64,000 bases of DNA from Zoogloea sp041917255 (GCA_041917255.1 JAYRYA010000024.1:1-64000), one strand, 5' to 3'; positions 1-9,938 are shown, numbered from the stretch's first letter. Notes: a model not told the origin generated them from the letters alone. Numbers and translations: made by a program.

Positions 1-1299
1 GGCTGCATCCCGTCCAAGGCCCTGCTGCATGTGGCCGCCGTCATCGAGGAGGCCGAGCACGCCTCCGTCGCCGGCGTCAGCTTCGCCAAGCCGTCCGTCG
101 ATGTGGATGCCCTGCGCGCCCACAAGGAGAAGGTCGTCGGCAAGCTCACCGGCGGTCTGGCCGGTATGGCCAAGGGCCGCAAGGTGGACATCATCCGCGG
201 CTACGGCCACTTCCTCGACCCGAACCACATCGAAGTCGAGGAAACCACCGGCACCAGCCAGGACAAGACCGGCGCCAAGAAGGTCGTGAAGTTCAAGCAG
301 TGCATCATCGCTGCGGGTTCCGCGGCCGTGCATCTGCCCTTCATCCCGCGTGACCCGCGCATCGTCGATTCCACCGGCGCGCTGGAACTCCGCTTCGTGC
401 CCGGCAAGCTGCTGGTCATCGGCGGCGGCATCATCGGCCTGGAGATGGCCACCGTCTATTCCACCCTCGGCGCCCGCGTCGACGTGGTCGAGATGATGGA
501 CGGCCTGATGCAGGGCCCGGACCGCGACGCCGTGAAGGTGTGGGAGAAGCAGAACGCCAGCCGCTTCGACAAGATCATGCTGAAGACCAAGACGGTCGCC
601 GTCGATGCGAAGGAGGACGGCCTCTACGTCACCTTCGAAGGCGAAGGTGCGCCGACCGAGCCGGTCAAGTACGACATGATCCTGCAGTCCGCGGGCCGCG
701 CGCCCAACGGCAAGAAGATCGGTGCCGACAAGGCCGGCGTGATCGTCACCGACCGCGGCTTCATCCCGGTCGATGCGCAGATGCGCACCAACGTGCCCAA
801 CATCTTCGCCATCGGCGATGTGGTCGGCCAGCCCATGCTTGCCCACAAGGCGGTGCATGAGGCCCACGTCGCGGCGGAAGTCGCAGCGGGCCACAAGGCG
901 GCTTTCGACGCCACGGTGATTCCGGGCGTGGCCTACACCCACCCCGAAGTGGCATGGGTCGGCTACACCGAAGCCCAGGCCAAGGCCGAAGGCAAGAAGG
1001 TCGAGACCGCCAAGTTCCCGTGGGCCGCCAGCGGCCGCGCGATCGCCAACGGTGCCGACTACGGCTTCACCAAGCTGATCTTCGATGCCGAAACCCACCG
1101 CGTGATCGGCGGCACCATCGTCGGCCCGTCGGCTGGCGACATGATCGGCGAGGTGTGCCTGGCCATCGAGATGGGCGCGGATGCCGTGGATATCGGCAAG
1201 ACCATCCACCCGCACCCGACCCTCGGCGAGACGGTCGGCATGGCCGCCGAAGTGGCTCACGGCAGCTGCACCGACGTGCCCCCGGCGCGCAAGAAGTAA
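1..1299 (+). CDS. lpdA: Dihydrolipoyl dehydrogenase, 5'-truncated by window edge
   Basis: E3 flavoprotein of 2-oxoacid dehydrogenase complexes; it reoxidises dihydrolipoamide with FAD and NAD+. The reading frame is already open at base 1 and begins GCIPSKALLH, which contains the second cysteine of the redox-active disulfide and the conserved PSKALL; the FAD-binding N-terminus and first cysteine lie outside the window. A second Rossmann motif (VIGGGIIGLE, near base 415), the FAIGDVVG FAD motif and the HPHPTLGE active-site base motif near the C-terminus are all present. About 45 residues are missing compared with the usual 470-480. A strong intrinsic terminator follows 32 bp after the stop, so this is the last gene of its operon, probably aceEF-lpdA or an oxoglutarate dehydrogenase operon. 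Confidence 0.95.
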   Translation, partial: GCIPSKALLHVAAVIEEAEHASVAGVSFAKPSVDVDALRAHKEKVVGKLTGGLAGMAKGRKVDIIRGYGHFLDPNHIEVEETTGTSQDKTGAKKVVKFKQCIIAAGSAAVHLPFIPRDPRIVDSTGALELRFVPGKLLVIGGGIIGLEMATVYSTLGARVDVVEMMDGLMQGPDRDAVKVWEKQNASRFDKIMLKTKTVAVDAKEDGLYVTFEGEGAPTEPVKYDMILQSAGRAPNGKKIGADKAGVIVTDRGFIPVDAQMRTNVPNIFAIGDVVGQPMLAHKAVHEAHVAAEVAAGHKAAFDATVIPGVAYTHPEVAWVGYTEAQAKAEGKKVETAKFPWAASGRAIANGADYGFTKLIFDAETHRVIGGTIVGPSAGDMIGEVCLAIEMGADAVDIGKTIHPHPTLGETVGMAAEVAHGSCTDVPPARKK

Positions 1300-1331
1300 A
1301 ACGGTAAAGATCCCTGTTGCAACGATGCTTG

Positions 1332-1355
1332 GCGGCCTTCGGGCCGCTTTTTTTT
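1332..1355 (+). terminator. Intrinsic terminator after lpdA
   Basis: A six-base-pair stem GCGGCC/GGCCGC closed by a TTCG tetraloop (1332-1347) is followed by eight T residues (1348-1355). It lies 32 bp past the lpdA stop codon. Confidence 0.9.
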
Positions 1356-1356
1356 G

Positions 1357-1748
1357 GCTGCGGCCCGGCCGATCAGACAGCGCCGGATATCATCGCCCGC
1401 GCCCCGCGGTCAGCAAGCATAGCTGCTCTTTCCGCGTTCTTACCGCATCGCTGACTGCGCCCATGTCTCTCCCTTTGAGGACATTGAAAACGACACCCAT
1501 GCGCCAGCGACGCGGCAACAGGAAGCCAGAGAACATGCCAATGGAGAATGCCGCAAGGACAGGCACATCCCATTGCGGAATGGACCGCCGCACCGGCATG
1601 CCCCACGCCACGGCACCCAATTCGGGTATAGCCTCGACGCCGCCATTGACGGGCCTCGCCGCGATACGAAACAGGCCACACTCACGATGCCGATCGCCGG
1701 CAGAGCGTGTATCTTTGAGTCACCCATTCACTGCACCCGATAACGCCG
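1357..1748. other. 392-bp intergenic stretch with a doubtful minus-strand ORF
   Basis: No clear gene lies between the lpdA terminator and the diguanylate cyclase. One minus-strand frame (1390-1620, TTG start at best) could encode about 76 residues with a hydrophobic stretch (VPVLAAFSIGMFSGFLLP). It has no ATG, no clear ribosome binding site and no family I recognise, so it may be a remnant of a small membrane protein gene. The stretch has visibly lower GC than the flanking genes. Confidence 0.3.
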
Positions 1749-3110
<1,362 letters not shown>

Positions 3111-3132
3111 CGGGGCGCCGCCACGGGCCTGG

Positions 3133-5328
3133 CTAAGTGACCTGCCGGGCCCGCGCCGCGTGCAGCTTGCGGTAGCTGTCGAGCAGGCGCTGGTGCCGGT
3201 CGAGGCCTTCCAGCTTCGGGCTCGTGGGCGTCAGACCAAAGAAGCGCACGCTACCATCCACCGACCCCATCGCCGCATCCATCCGCGGGTTGCCGAACAT
3301 CCGTCGGAAGTTCGCCTCGTAGTCGTCCAGCTCAAGCTCGTCGTCCAGCGTCACCTCCAGCACCACATTGACGGCCTGATAGAACAAGCCTCGCTCGACG
3401 GTGTTCTCGTTGTACTGCAGAAAAGCCTCCACCCGCTCCTTTGCCTCGTCGAGCTGGTTGAGCGCCAGATTGATCAACAGCTTCAGCTCCAGGATGGTCA
3501 GCTGCCCCCACACGGTGTTCTCGTCGAATTCGATGCCGATCAGGGTGATGATGTCGGTGTAATCGTCCAGCTCGCTGTCTTCCAGACGTTCAAGCAGCGC
3601 CTCCAGGGCGTCGTCGGTAAGGCGGTGCAGGTTCAGGATGTCTGATCGGAAGGCCAGCGCCTTGTTGGTGTTATCCCAGATCAGATCTTCCACCGGATAG
3701 ACTTCGGAATAGTCCGGCACCAGGATGCGACAGGCGGTTGCGCCGAGCTGGTCATACACCGCCATGTAAACCTCCTTGCCCAAGCTTTCGAGGATGCCGA
3801 GCAAGGCCGCGGCTTCTTCCGCATTCGAGTTTTCGCCCTTGCCCGAAAAATCCCACTCGACGAATTCGTGATCGGCCCTGGCGCTGAAGAAGCGCCACGA
3901 CACCACACCGCTCGAATCGATGAAATGCTCGACAAAGTTGTTCGGCTCGGTCACCGCATTGGTCTCGAAGGTCGGGCAAGGCAGATCGTTCAGGCCTTCA
4001 AAACTGCGCCCCTGCAGCAGTTCGGTAAGGCTGCGCTCCAGCGCCACCTCCAGGCTCGGGTGCGCCCCGAAGGACGCGAACACGCCGCCCGTGCGGGGAT
4101 TCATCAGGGTCACGCACATCACCGGAAACTGCCCGCCAAGCGACGCGTCTTTCACCAGCACCGGGAAACCCTGTTTTTCCAGTTCATCGATGCCGGCCCG
4201 AATGCCGGGATACTTGGCGAGCACCTCGTGCGGCACGTCGGGCAGCGCAATCTCACCTTCCAGAATCTCGCGCTTCACGGCGCGCTCGAAGATTTCCGAC
4301 AGGCATTGCACCTGCGCCTCGGCCAGCGTATTGCCGGCGCTCATGCCATTGCTGAGGAACAGGTTGTCGATCAGGTTGGATGGGAAATAAACCACCTCGC
4401 CATCCGACTGCCGCACATAGGGCAGCGAACAGATGCCGCGCTGCGTATTGCCCGAATTGGTGTCGTACAGATGCGAGGCGCGCAATTCGCCATCGGGGTC
4501 GTAAATCCCCAGGCAGTATTCGTCGAGAATCTCCTTGGGCAGCGCATCCTTGCGGCCCGGCTTGAACCAGCGCTCGTCCGGGTAATGCACGAACGGCGCA
4601 TTGGCGAATTCCTCACCCCAATATTGATCGTTATAAAAGTGATTGCAGCTCAGCCGCTCGATGTATTCGCCCAGCGCCGACGCCAGCGCGCTTTCCTTGC
4701 TCGCACCCTTGCCATTGGTAAAACACATTGGCGAATGGGCATCGCGGATATGTAGCGACCACACGTTGGGCACCAGATTGCGCCAAGACGCGATCTCGAT
4801 CTTGATGCCCAGCCCCGCCAGCAGCGCCGACATGTTGGCGATGGTCTGCTCCAGCGGCAGATCCTTGCCGAGGATATACGTGGCCTCGTCCGAATCCGGA
4901 TTCAGGGTGAGCAAGGATTGCGCATCCGCGTCGAGATTCTCCACCTCCTCGATCACGAACGTCGGTCCGGTCTGGACAACCTTCTTGACCGTGCAGCGCT
5001 CGATGGAGCGGAGGATGCCCTGGCGGTCCTTTTCCGAAATATCCTCCGGCAATTCAACCTGAATCTTGAATATCTGCTTGTAGCGATCTTCCGGATCGAC
5101 AATATTGTTCTGGGACAGGCGGATGTTGTCCGTTGGAATATCGCGGGTATTGCAATACAGCTTCACGAAGTAAGCCGCGCACAACGCCGACGACGCCAGG
5201 AAATAATCAAACGGCCCCGGCGCCGAACCATCGCCCTTATAACGGATCGGCTGATCGGCCACCACCGTGAAGTCGTCGAACTTGGCTTCCAGCCGAAGCT
5301 TGTCGAGAAAATTAACCTTGATTTCCAT
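3133..5328 (-). CDS. OsmC domain / YcaO domain fusion protein
   Basis: Residues 1 to about 140 are an OsmC/Ohr-like domain (GPFDYFLASSALCAAYFVKLY), and about 180-600 a YcaO domain. The YcaO ATP/Mg-binding segments are visible as glutamate-rich helices: ESALASALGEYIERLSCNH, EAQVQCLSEIFERAVKREIL and EVALERSLTELLQGR. A C-terminal helical region of about 130 residues resembles the TPR-like tail of E. coli YcaO. YcaO enzymes activate amide backbones with ATP; E. coli YcaO assists methylthiolation of ribosomal protein S12 by RimO. No peptide substrate gene or partner cyclodehydratase is adjacent, which argues for the housekeeping YcaO type rather than a RiPP pathway. The 731-residue length fits the OsmC-fused form seen in many proteobacteria. 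Confidence 0.9.
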   Translation of the reverse strand: MEIKVNFLDKLRLEAKFDDFTVVADQPIRYKGDGSAPGPFDYFLASSALCAAYFVKLYCNTRDIPTDNIRLSQNNIVDPEDRYKQIFKIQVELPEDISEKDRQGILRSIERCTVKKVVQTGPTFVIEEVENLDADAQSLLTLNPDSDEATYILGKDLPLEQTIANMSALLAGLGIKIEIASWRNLVPNVWSLHIRDAHSPMCFTNGKGASKESALASALGEYIERLSCNHFYNDQYWGEEFANAPFVHYPDERWFKPGRKDALPKEILDEYCLGIYDPDGELRASHLYDTNSGNTQRGICSLPYVRQSDGEVVYFPSNLIDNLFLSNGMSAGNTLAEAQVQCLSEIFERAVKREILEGEIALPDVPHEVLAKYPGIRAGIDELEKQGFPVLVKDASLGGQFPVMCVTLMNPRTGGVFASFGAHPSLEVALERSLTELLQGRSFEGLNDLPCPTFETNAVTEPNNFVEHFIDSSGVVSWRFFSARADHEFVEWDFSGKGENSNAEEAAALLGILESLGKEVYMAVYDQLGATACRILVPDYSEVYPVEDLIWDNTNKALAFRSDILNLHRLTDDALEALLERLEDSELDDYTDIITLIGIEFDENTVWGQLTILELKLLINLALNQLDEAKERVEAFLQYNENTVERGLFYQAVNVVLEVTLDDELELDDYEANFRRMFGNPRMDAAMGSVDGSVRFFGLTPTSPKLEGLDRHQRLLDSYRKLHAARARQVT

Positions 5329-5472
5329 AGGGGAATCCTGAAACGCCGCTCAAAACAAATTGGCCGCCATTATCGCCGGTTTTCCCTGGCGGATAGCGGG
5401 TTTCTCAACGCTACAAAGTTCCCTTGGCGGGCGCGCAGGGCCACACGGGCCGCACACACTCGCGAGCAGGCC

Positions 5473-5805
5473 TCAGTGCGCGCTGGTCCTGGAGAGCAGG
5501 TTGAGCACGGCAACACCGCAGATGATGAACGCCACGCCGACAAACCCCCAGAAATCCAGTTTCTGATCGTGGAGGACCCAGGCGATCAAGGTGACAAGCA
5601 CGATCCCCAGGCCAGACCAGACGGCATAGGCAATACCCACCGGAATGGATTTGAGTGTCAGCGACAGGAAATAGAAAGCAGCACCGTAGCCAGCAATCAC
5701 AATAATCGAGGGGCCCAAACGGGTGAACCCTTCGCTTGACTTTAGCGAGGAGGTCGCAATGACTTCCGAGACGATTGCAATCGCCAGATAAAACCAATTC
5801 TTCAA
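5473..5805 (-). CDS. Small multidrug resistance (SMR) efflux protein, EmrE/QacE type
   Basis: A 110-residue protein of four predicted transmembrane helices. The conserved membrane-embedded glutamate sits in helix 1 (AIVSEVIAT, Glu14), and the PVGIAYAVWSGLG segment typical of SMR transporters follows. Members export cationic biocides or guanidinium compounds by proton antiport as dimers. The first codon is TTG, with GGAG seven bases upstream; no ATG fits better. The gene is upstream of and codirectional with the OsmC/YcaO gene but separated by about 140 bp, so co-transcription is uncertain. The guanidinium exporter subtype cannot be excluded; no guanidine riboswitch was recognised upstream. 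Confidence 0.92.
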   Translation of the reverse strand: MKNWFYLAIAIVSEVIATSSLKSSEGFTRLGPSIIVIAGYGAAFYFLSLTLKSIPVGIAYAVWSGLGIVLVTLIAWVLHDQKLDFWGFVGVAFIICGVAVLNLLSRTSAH

Positions 5806-5856
5806 GAGACAACTCCAAAAGGATCACGCAGCTTACATAGGTCGGGTTACGCTTCG

Positions 5857-6390
5857 CTAACGCGACCCACTCGAACCTCGGACGCTCACCTGCACGCGCA
5901 TGTACTGGGCGCCTTCTCCGTAGGTGGCCATGCATCCTGCCTTTACGTCGGCCACCGACGTCGATCGGAAACCGTGACGTTCCCAATACGCGGACGACTG
6001 ATTGACCGCCGTCAGGCAGCCAAACCGCGCCTGTGACCGCCTGAGCGTATGGAAATACGCCGCAACGAGCGCAGCGGCCGCGCCAGCGCCTCTTGCGCTG
6101 GGGTGAACGGCCAGATCGTGCAAGTACAACGCATTGGCTGCTCGTGGCCGCACATAGGTTGGCTCATTCAGCGATGGCGGCCTGCCCTCCTCGGCCGGTA
6201 TCGCCACAAGATAGCCAACCTGAACCCCAGCCACGACCGCAATGAAGCATGTCGCCGGGGAGGCCTCCAGCTTGGCAAGAAACGATTCGCGCGACTCCAG
6301 CTTCGCTGCGTCGTAGCAGCACGATTGAATTTCGAGCACCGCGGCAAGGTCTTCGGCGTGCATGGCACGTATTTTGGTCGTTTTCCCCAT
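5857..6390 (-). CDS. GNAT family N-acetyltransferase
   Basis: About 177 residues with a GNAT fold: a central LYLHDLAVHPSARGAG segment gives the acetyl-CoA-binding beta4/alpha3 signature (Q/RxxGxG/A-like ARGAGAA), followed by AVNQSSAYWERHGF, the usual alpha4/beta5 region. The acceptor substrate is unknown. The most likely start is the ATG at 6390; a GTG three bases upstream is also possible. The start overlaps the stop codon of the small membrane protein gene upstream (GTGATG arrangement), so the two are probably translationally coupled. Confidence 0.85.
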   Translation of the reverse strand: MGKTTKIRAMHAEDLAAVLEIQSCCYDAAKLESRESFLAKLEASPATCFIAVVAGVQVGYLVAIPAEEGRPPSLNEPTYVRPRAANALYLHDLAVHPSARGAGAAAALVAAYFHTLRRSQARFGCLTAVNQSSAYWERHGFRSTSVADVKAGCMATYGEGAQYMRVQVSVRGSSGSR

Positions 6391-6725
6391 CACGCCGCCT
6401 TATTGCGAAACACTTTAATCAGAAGCGCCAATAGCGGAACCGATAACACGGAAAACAGAAGCATTGGTTTGAAGTACGGTTCGAGCAATACAAGAAAAAC
6501 ATGCTGGGATGACTCCCCGTGATGCGATGCCTCAAGAAGGAAGCCGCCGCCGGACGGGGCGCCGAAATAGAAGACCACAAAATACAAGAAGTAAAGCAAT
6601 GCCATAGACGAGGAAGCAAAAAGCCACGGCCTGGAAAAGCCGGACCAGAATGCCCACGAAACACCTGACGCTAAGAGCGCAGGCAGCACGATAAGGAAGA
6701 TGATTTCAAGAAAAAGACTCATCAT
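6390..6725 (-). CDS. Small hypothetical membrane protein
   Basis: 111 residues with about three hydrophobic segments: N-terminal IIFLIVLPALLASGVSWAFW, a middle stretch around ALLYFLYFVVFYFG, and a C-terminal stretch around MLLFSVLSVPLLALLI. I do not recognise a family. Its coding sequence has lower GC than neighbours. It ends on the start of the GNAT gene, so the pair looks like a small operon. Confidence 0.6.
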   Translation of the reverse strand: MMSLFLEIIFLIVLPALLASGVSWAFWSGFSRPWLFASSSMALLYFLYFVVFYFGAPSGGGFLLEASHHGESSQHVFLVLLEPYFKPMLLFSVLSVPLLALLIKVFRNKAA

Positions 6726-6872
6726 CGATGATGTTCAACTTTGTTTTCGGACGCCAGATTTGACGCAAGACTTCAGCATGAATCCAACGCAGCGAGTTCA
6801 CCACGGACAAGCACAGCCAAGGTCAGGCATTGACCGATTGCACGCCCTCAACCGGCTCACCTCAAACGCCGC

Positions 6873-7466
6873 TCACCCCTGACCCGAGCCCTTGGAGTAG
6901 TGCGCCTCGGCCATCCCCAGCGCGGCTTTCCACAGTGCCGGCGCGCCGCGTTCGATGGGGGGCTGGCAGCGGGCGGTGACCTGTTCCAGCGTCACGTCGC
7001 ATTCGACCCAGGTGCCGCCGTCGGTGGCGGCGTTGTGCAGCATGGGCTGGAAGCGGTCGAGGGCTTTGGCGAATCTGGCGTCGTCGCTCTCGGCGGCTTC
7101 GAACTCGAACCACAGTTCTCGGAATTCGGCGGCCTGGGCGTCGGGCAGCAGGCCGAAGAGGCGTTCGGCGGCGAGGCGTTCGCGCTCGTCCTGGCCCACA
7201 TGCGTTGCCGGCATGTGGAAAGGAACATCCCCGGCGTCGATCTCGACGATGTCGTGGATCAGCAGCATCTTCACGACGCGCTGCACATCCACCGTTCCGG
7301 CTGCGTGCTCGGCCAGCACCAGGGCGTACATCGCCAGATGCCATGAATGCTCGGCGCTGTTCTCACGGCGCGAGCGATCGATCAGCGGCGACAGGCGCAC
7401 GACGTTCTTGAGCCGGTCAATCTCCTTGAGGAAAGCCAGTTGCCTTTCCAGGTTGGATGGGGTCAC
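6873..7466 (-). CDS. HD domain hydrolase, YfbR/HDDC2-like 5'-nucleotidase
   Basis: 197 residues with the metal-binding signature of HD-superfamily nucleotidases: a histidine in NSAEHSWHLA, HD in LLIHDIVEIDAGD, and a late aspartate in the C-terminal helices (FAKALDRFQPML). Relatives dephosphorylate deoxynucleoside 5'-monophosphates. The chosen start is a GTG at 7466 giving MTPSNLERQLAFLKEIDRLK, the usual N-terminus. The gene is isolated, and its promoter must lie in the 190 bp between it and the minisatellite. Confidence 0.85.
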   Translation of the reverse strand: MTPSNLERQLAFLKEIDRLKNVVRLSPLIDRSRRENSAEHSWHLAMYALVLAEHAAGTVDVQRVVKMLLIHDIVEIDAGDVPFHMPATHVGQDERERLAAERLFGLLPDAQAAEFRELWFEFEAAESDDARFAKALDRFQPMLHNAATDGGTWVECDVTLEQVTARCQPPIERGAPALWKAALGMAEAHYSKGSGQG

Positions 7467-7658
7467 TTTGCTGCGTTCTCTTTGAGATGGGGATGGCGAA
7501 GTCTAGCAGCCCCTCCCCGCCCGCCCGACCAGCCGGGTTACACGCGACATGGGAACCGCGCGAGGGCGATGTCCTGCCTCGAACACAAAATTACTGACAC
7601 TCCCTATGCCTCAAACACAAAAATTCGGACAGGCTCGGACAGACTCCTGGGTTAGGCA
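7467..7658. other. Intergenic stretch upstream of the HD-domain gene
   Basis: No gene seen. Two near-identical short segments (GCCTCGAACACAAAATTA about 7575 and GCCTCAAACACAAAAATT about 7610) form an imperfect direct repeat just before the minisatellite. No promoter is certain. Confidence 0.3.
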
Positions 7659-7889
7659 ATCTCTGGCCTGAGAGAGGGATTCGCAGCGCTGCGAGAAGCA
7701 ACATCAAGCCTGCGAGAAGCATTCGCAGCCCTGCGAGAAGCAACATCAGGCCTGAGAGAAGCATTCGCAGCCCTGCGAGAACGATTCGCACGCCTGCGAG
7801 AAGCAATCTCAGCCCTGCGAGAGGCAATCTCAGCCCTGCGAGAAGCAATCTCAGCCCTGCGAGAGGCAATCTCAGCGCTGCGCGTGGGA
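7659..7889. repeat. 21-bp minisatellite, 11 tandem units
   Basis: Eleven consecutive 21-bp units run without gaps from 7659 to 7889, each built on a core CCTGCGAGAAGCA with a variable five-base head (TTCGC, ACATC or ATCTC). In the plus frame each unit reads as a heptad such as LREAISA, LREAFAA or LREATSS, which would form an amphipathic helix. That frame has a TAG at 7653-7655 and no start codon before the repeats. All minus frames are also open, as expected for a 21-bp period. The last four ATCTC-type units are the most alike, suggesting recent expansion at the right end. The array starts directly after the stop of the Nudix gene. Confidence 0.9.
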
Positions 7890-7907
7890 TTCAGCACCCT
7901 GGGCGGC

Positions 7908-8372
7908 TCATCCCAGCAGCGGCAGATAATCCCGCGTGTAGCGATGCACGTCGGTGCTTGCTGTGGCGTCGGCAATGGGCCACCAGCGCAGGGATTCGTG
8001 CTGGTCGTCGATGCCTGGCACGTCAAAATCGGCGGGGACATCGATGCGGTGGGCGAGCACCACGTAGTGGGTGGTCACGCCGATGTCGCCGGCAAAGCAA
8101 TCGGGGTAGAAGTGTTCGAAGGGGCCGAGGAAGGATGGCGCCAGCGCGTGGATGTCTTCGATGCCCAGCTCGCGGCGGGCCACCCGCGTGAGCGCGTCGG
8201 CGCGCCTTTCGTCCTTGAGGATGCGCCCGCCGGGCACGAACCAGCTTCCCTGCGCCGGTCGGTTGGTGCGCAGGCCCAGCAACACCTCGCTTCCACCGCG
8301 TACCAGCACCAGATCCACCGACACCAGGGGCAGCGCCCCCACCAATTCGATAAAGCGTTGCTGCGATTCCAC
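7908..8372 (-). CDS. Nudix hydrolase, GDP-mannose mannosyl hydrolase-like
   Basis: The Nudix box is the modified form typical of GDP-mannose mannosyl hydrolase: GGRILKDERRADALTRVARRELG, so broken here as GGRILKDERR then ADALTRVARRELG. The preceding LGLRTNRPAQGSWFVPGGR is also characteristic. Such enzymes release mannose from GDP-mannose and affect exopolysaccharide sugar supply. The open frame extends further upstream, but a GTG at 8372 preceded by AGGAG (8381-8385, eight-base spacing) gives a 154-residue protein of normal family length (about 155-160), so I chose it. No sugar-nucleotide genes flank it. Confidence 0.85.
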   Translation of the reverse strand: MESQQRFIELVGALPLVSVDLVLVRGGSEVLLGLRTNRPAQGSWFVPGGRILKDERRADALTRVARRELGIEDIHALAPSFLGPFEHFYPDCFAGDIGVTTHYVVLAHRIDVPADFDVPGIDDQHESLRWWPIADATASTDVHRYTRDYLPLLG

Positions 8373-8531
8373 CTGTTGCACTCCTGGCCTTGCCGCGGCA
8401 GACCGGCGGCCTGCTTGACGCGGTGCGCCATCCGCCCCCAATATAACCGGATGCAATTCACATCCGCCACTTACGCCCCGATTTGCCGCCGTGCCCTGCG
8501 CGCATGGCGCGTCGTCGCGCGTCCGTGGCCC

Positions 8532-8611
8532 GGAATGGACTAAAACCTCTCCATTCCCTGATTTCTCCGAAAGGCCGCGGTTCTCACAGACCGCGGCCTT
8601 TGTGTTTTTTT
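8532..8611 (+). promoter_or_regulatory. Two-hairpin leader with intrinsic terminator before the chorismate mutase gene
   Basis: A seven-bp hairpin GGAATGG/CCATTCC (8532-8538 with 8551-8557) is followed by an eight-bp GC stem GGCCGCGG/CCGCGGCC (8573-8580 with 8591-8598) and a T-rich tract ending in seven T (8599-8611). The upstream Nudix gene runs the other way, so on the plus strand this terminator is only 23 bp from the chorismate mutase start. It may terminate an unseen short transcript or act as an attenuator. No leader peptide rich in Phe, Tyr or Trp codons was found. Confidence 0.6.
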
Positions 8612-8633
8612 ACGCCCTCGAAAGGAGCCTGCC

Positions 8634-8951
8634 ATGTCGTATCCCGTCCTCACCTCCCTCGTCGATGTGCGCCGCCACATCGACGCCATCGACCGCCAGC
8701 TGGTTGCCCTGATCGCCGAGCGCGGCGCCTGCGTGGCCCAGGCGGCCACCTTCAAACGCAACGATGCCGAAGTCGCCGCACCGGATCGCGTGGCCCAGGT
8801 GCTCGCCCGCGTGAATGGGCTGGCCGTGGAGCTGGGGGCCGACCCGCAGGTGGTCGAGGCCACCTGGCGCGCCATGATTGGCGCCTTCATCGAGATGGAG
8901 CGCGCCGCCCGTGCCCGCTTGCACCCACCCGCGCCTCAACACCCCGATTGA
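8634..8951 (+). CDS. Chorismate mutase, AroQ type II / PchB-like
   Basis: A 105-residue all-helical protein. DVRRHIDAIDRQLVALIAER is the first AroQ helix with the conserved Arg and Asp-Arg, and APDRVAQVLARV is the second with its DR pair; the C-terminal helix ends EMERA. The enzyme rearranges chorismate to prephenate; the isochorismate pyruvate-lyase PchB has the same fold and cannot be excluded. AAAGGAG lies seven bases upstream of the ATG. The EamA permease gene follows after 19 bp and may be co-transcribed. Confidence 0.85.
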   Translation: MSYPVLTSLVDVRRHIDAIDRQLVALIAERGACVAQAATFKRNDAEVAAPDRVAQVLARVNGLAVELGADPQVVEATWRAMIGAFIEMERAARARLHPPAPQHPD

Positions 8952-8970
8952 TCCCGCAGGAGTCACACCC

Positions 8971-9888
8971 ATGTCTGTTCCGCTCGCTTACGCTTCGATC
9001 ATCCTCATCTGGTCCACTACCCCGCTGGCTGTCCGCTGGAGCACCGAAGGCACCGGTTTTGCCTTTGCCGTGCTCGCCCGCATGCTGATCGGGGTTGCCG
9101 TTGCTACCGTCCTCCTGCGCCTGGGGCGCCATCCGATTCCCCTTCACGCCCGCGCCCGCCGCGCTTATCTGGTGGGCGGGCTCGGCCTGTTCGGCACCAT
9201 GGCGCTCACCTATTGGGGCGCCCGTCATGTGGGCTCCGGGCTGATCTCGGTGCTGTTCGGCCTGTCGCCACTGGTGGCCGGCGTGTTCGCCACCCGCTGG
9301 CTGGGCGAACGCAATCTCACCCCCATCAAGATTGGCGGGATGCTGCTGAGCGCCGCCGGGCTGGCGCTGATCTTTCTGCACGACGGCGCCAGCCCAGGCA
9401 GCAACGAGGCAGCCGGTGTCTGTGCGCTGCTGGGCGCGGTGCTTGCATCCTCCGCCAGTCTGGTGGGGATGAAGCGCATCGGCGACGACAGCCCGCCGCT
9501 GGCCACCACCATCGGCTCCATCATTGTGGCGCTGCCGCTGTTTGCGCTGTTGTGGCTCGCGACCGACGGCACCCTGCCCCACGCGATGCCGCTGCGCGCT
9601 GGCGGAGCGATTGTGTACCTGGGCGTGTTCGGCTCGGCGGTGGGTTTTGCGCTGTACTTCTACGTGGTGCGCCACCTGGAGGCGTCGAAGGTGGCGCTCA
9701 TCACCCTCATTACCCCGGTGCTGGCGCTGATGCTGGGCCACTGGCTCAACGGCGAAGTGATCGGGCCCAGGGTGGCCGCCGGCACGGGCCTGATCCTCAC
9801 CGGGCTGGCGATGCACCAGCACACGGCGTGGCGGGTGATCCAGCGTTTGCGGCCGGTGCCGGGCGCGGCCCAGGCGCCGCGTGACTGA
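8971..9888 (+). CDS. EamA/DMT superfamily transporter
   Basis: 305 residues with ten predicted transmembrane helices in two EamA repeats, the first beginning LAYASIILIWSTTPLAVRWS and the second around AAGVCALLGAVLASSASLV. DMT members export or import amino acids and other small metabolites; the substrate is unknown. The open frame reaches back into the chorismate mutase gene, but ATG 8971 is preceded by AGGAG and starts right before the first helix. It lies 19 bp behind the chorismate mutase, so an aromatic metabolite is a guess only. Confidence 0.88.
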   Translation: MSVPLAYASIILIWSTTPLAVRWSTEGTGFAFAVLARMLIGVAVATVLLRLGRHPIPLHARARRAYLVGGLGLFGTMALTYWGARHVGSGLISVLFGLSPLVAGVFATRWLGERNLTPIKIGGMLLSAAGLALIFLHDGASPGSNEAAGVCALLGAVLASSASLVGMKRIGDDSPPLATTIGSIIVALPLFALLWLATDGTLPHAMPLRAGGAIVYLGVFGSAVGFALYFYVVRHLEASKVALITLITPVLALMLGHWLNGEVIGPRVAAGTGLILTGLAMHQHTAWRVIQRLRPVPGAAQAPRD

Positions 9889-9910
9889 ACCCGGTGCGCT
9901 GACAGAAAAA

Positions 9911-9938
9911 CGGGGCGGCCCCTTTCGGCGCCGCCCCG
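9911..9938 (-). terminator. Terminator of the octaheme cytochrome operon
   Basis: Stem GGGGCGGC/GCCGCCCC spans 9911-9937. Read on the minus strand it is followed by GTTTTTC, 30 bp past the stop of the small periplasmic protein gene. Confidence 0.75.

Noticed and set aside
3133..5328. RiPP (azoline peptide) biosynthesis based on the YcaO domain
   Set aside because: No precursor peptide, cyclodehydratase partner, dehydrogenase or exporter cluster is adjacent; the OsmC fusion fits the housekeeping type.
7656..8543. An open plus-strand frame running from the minisatellite through the Nudix gene
   Set aside because: No start codon precedes the repeats and the rest is antisense to a clear Nudix gene.
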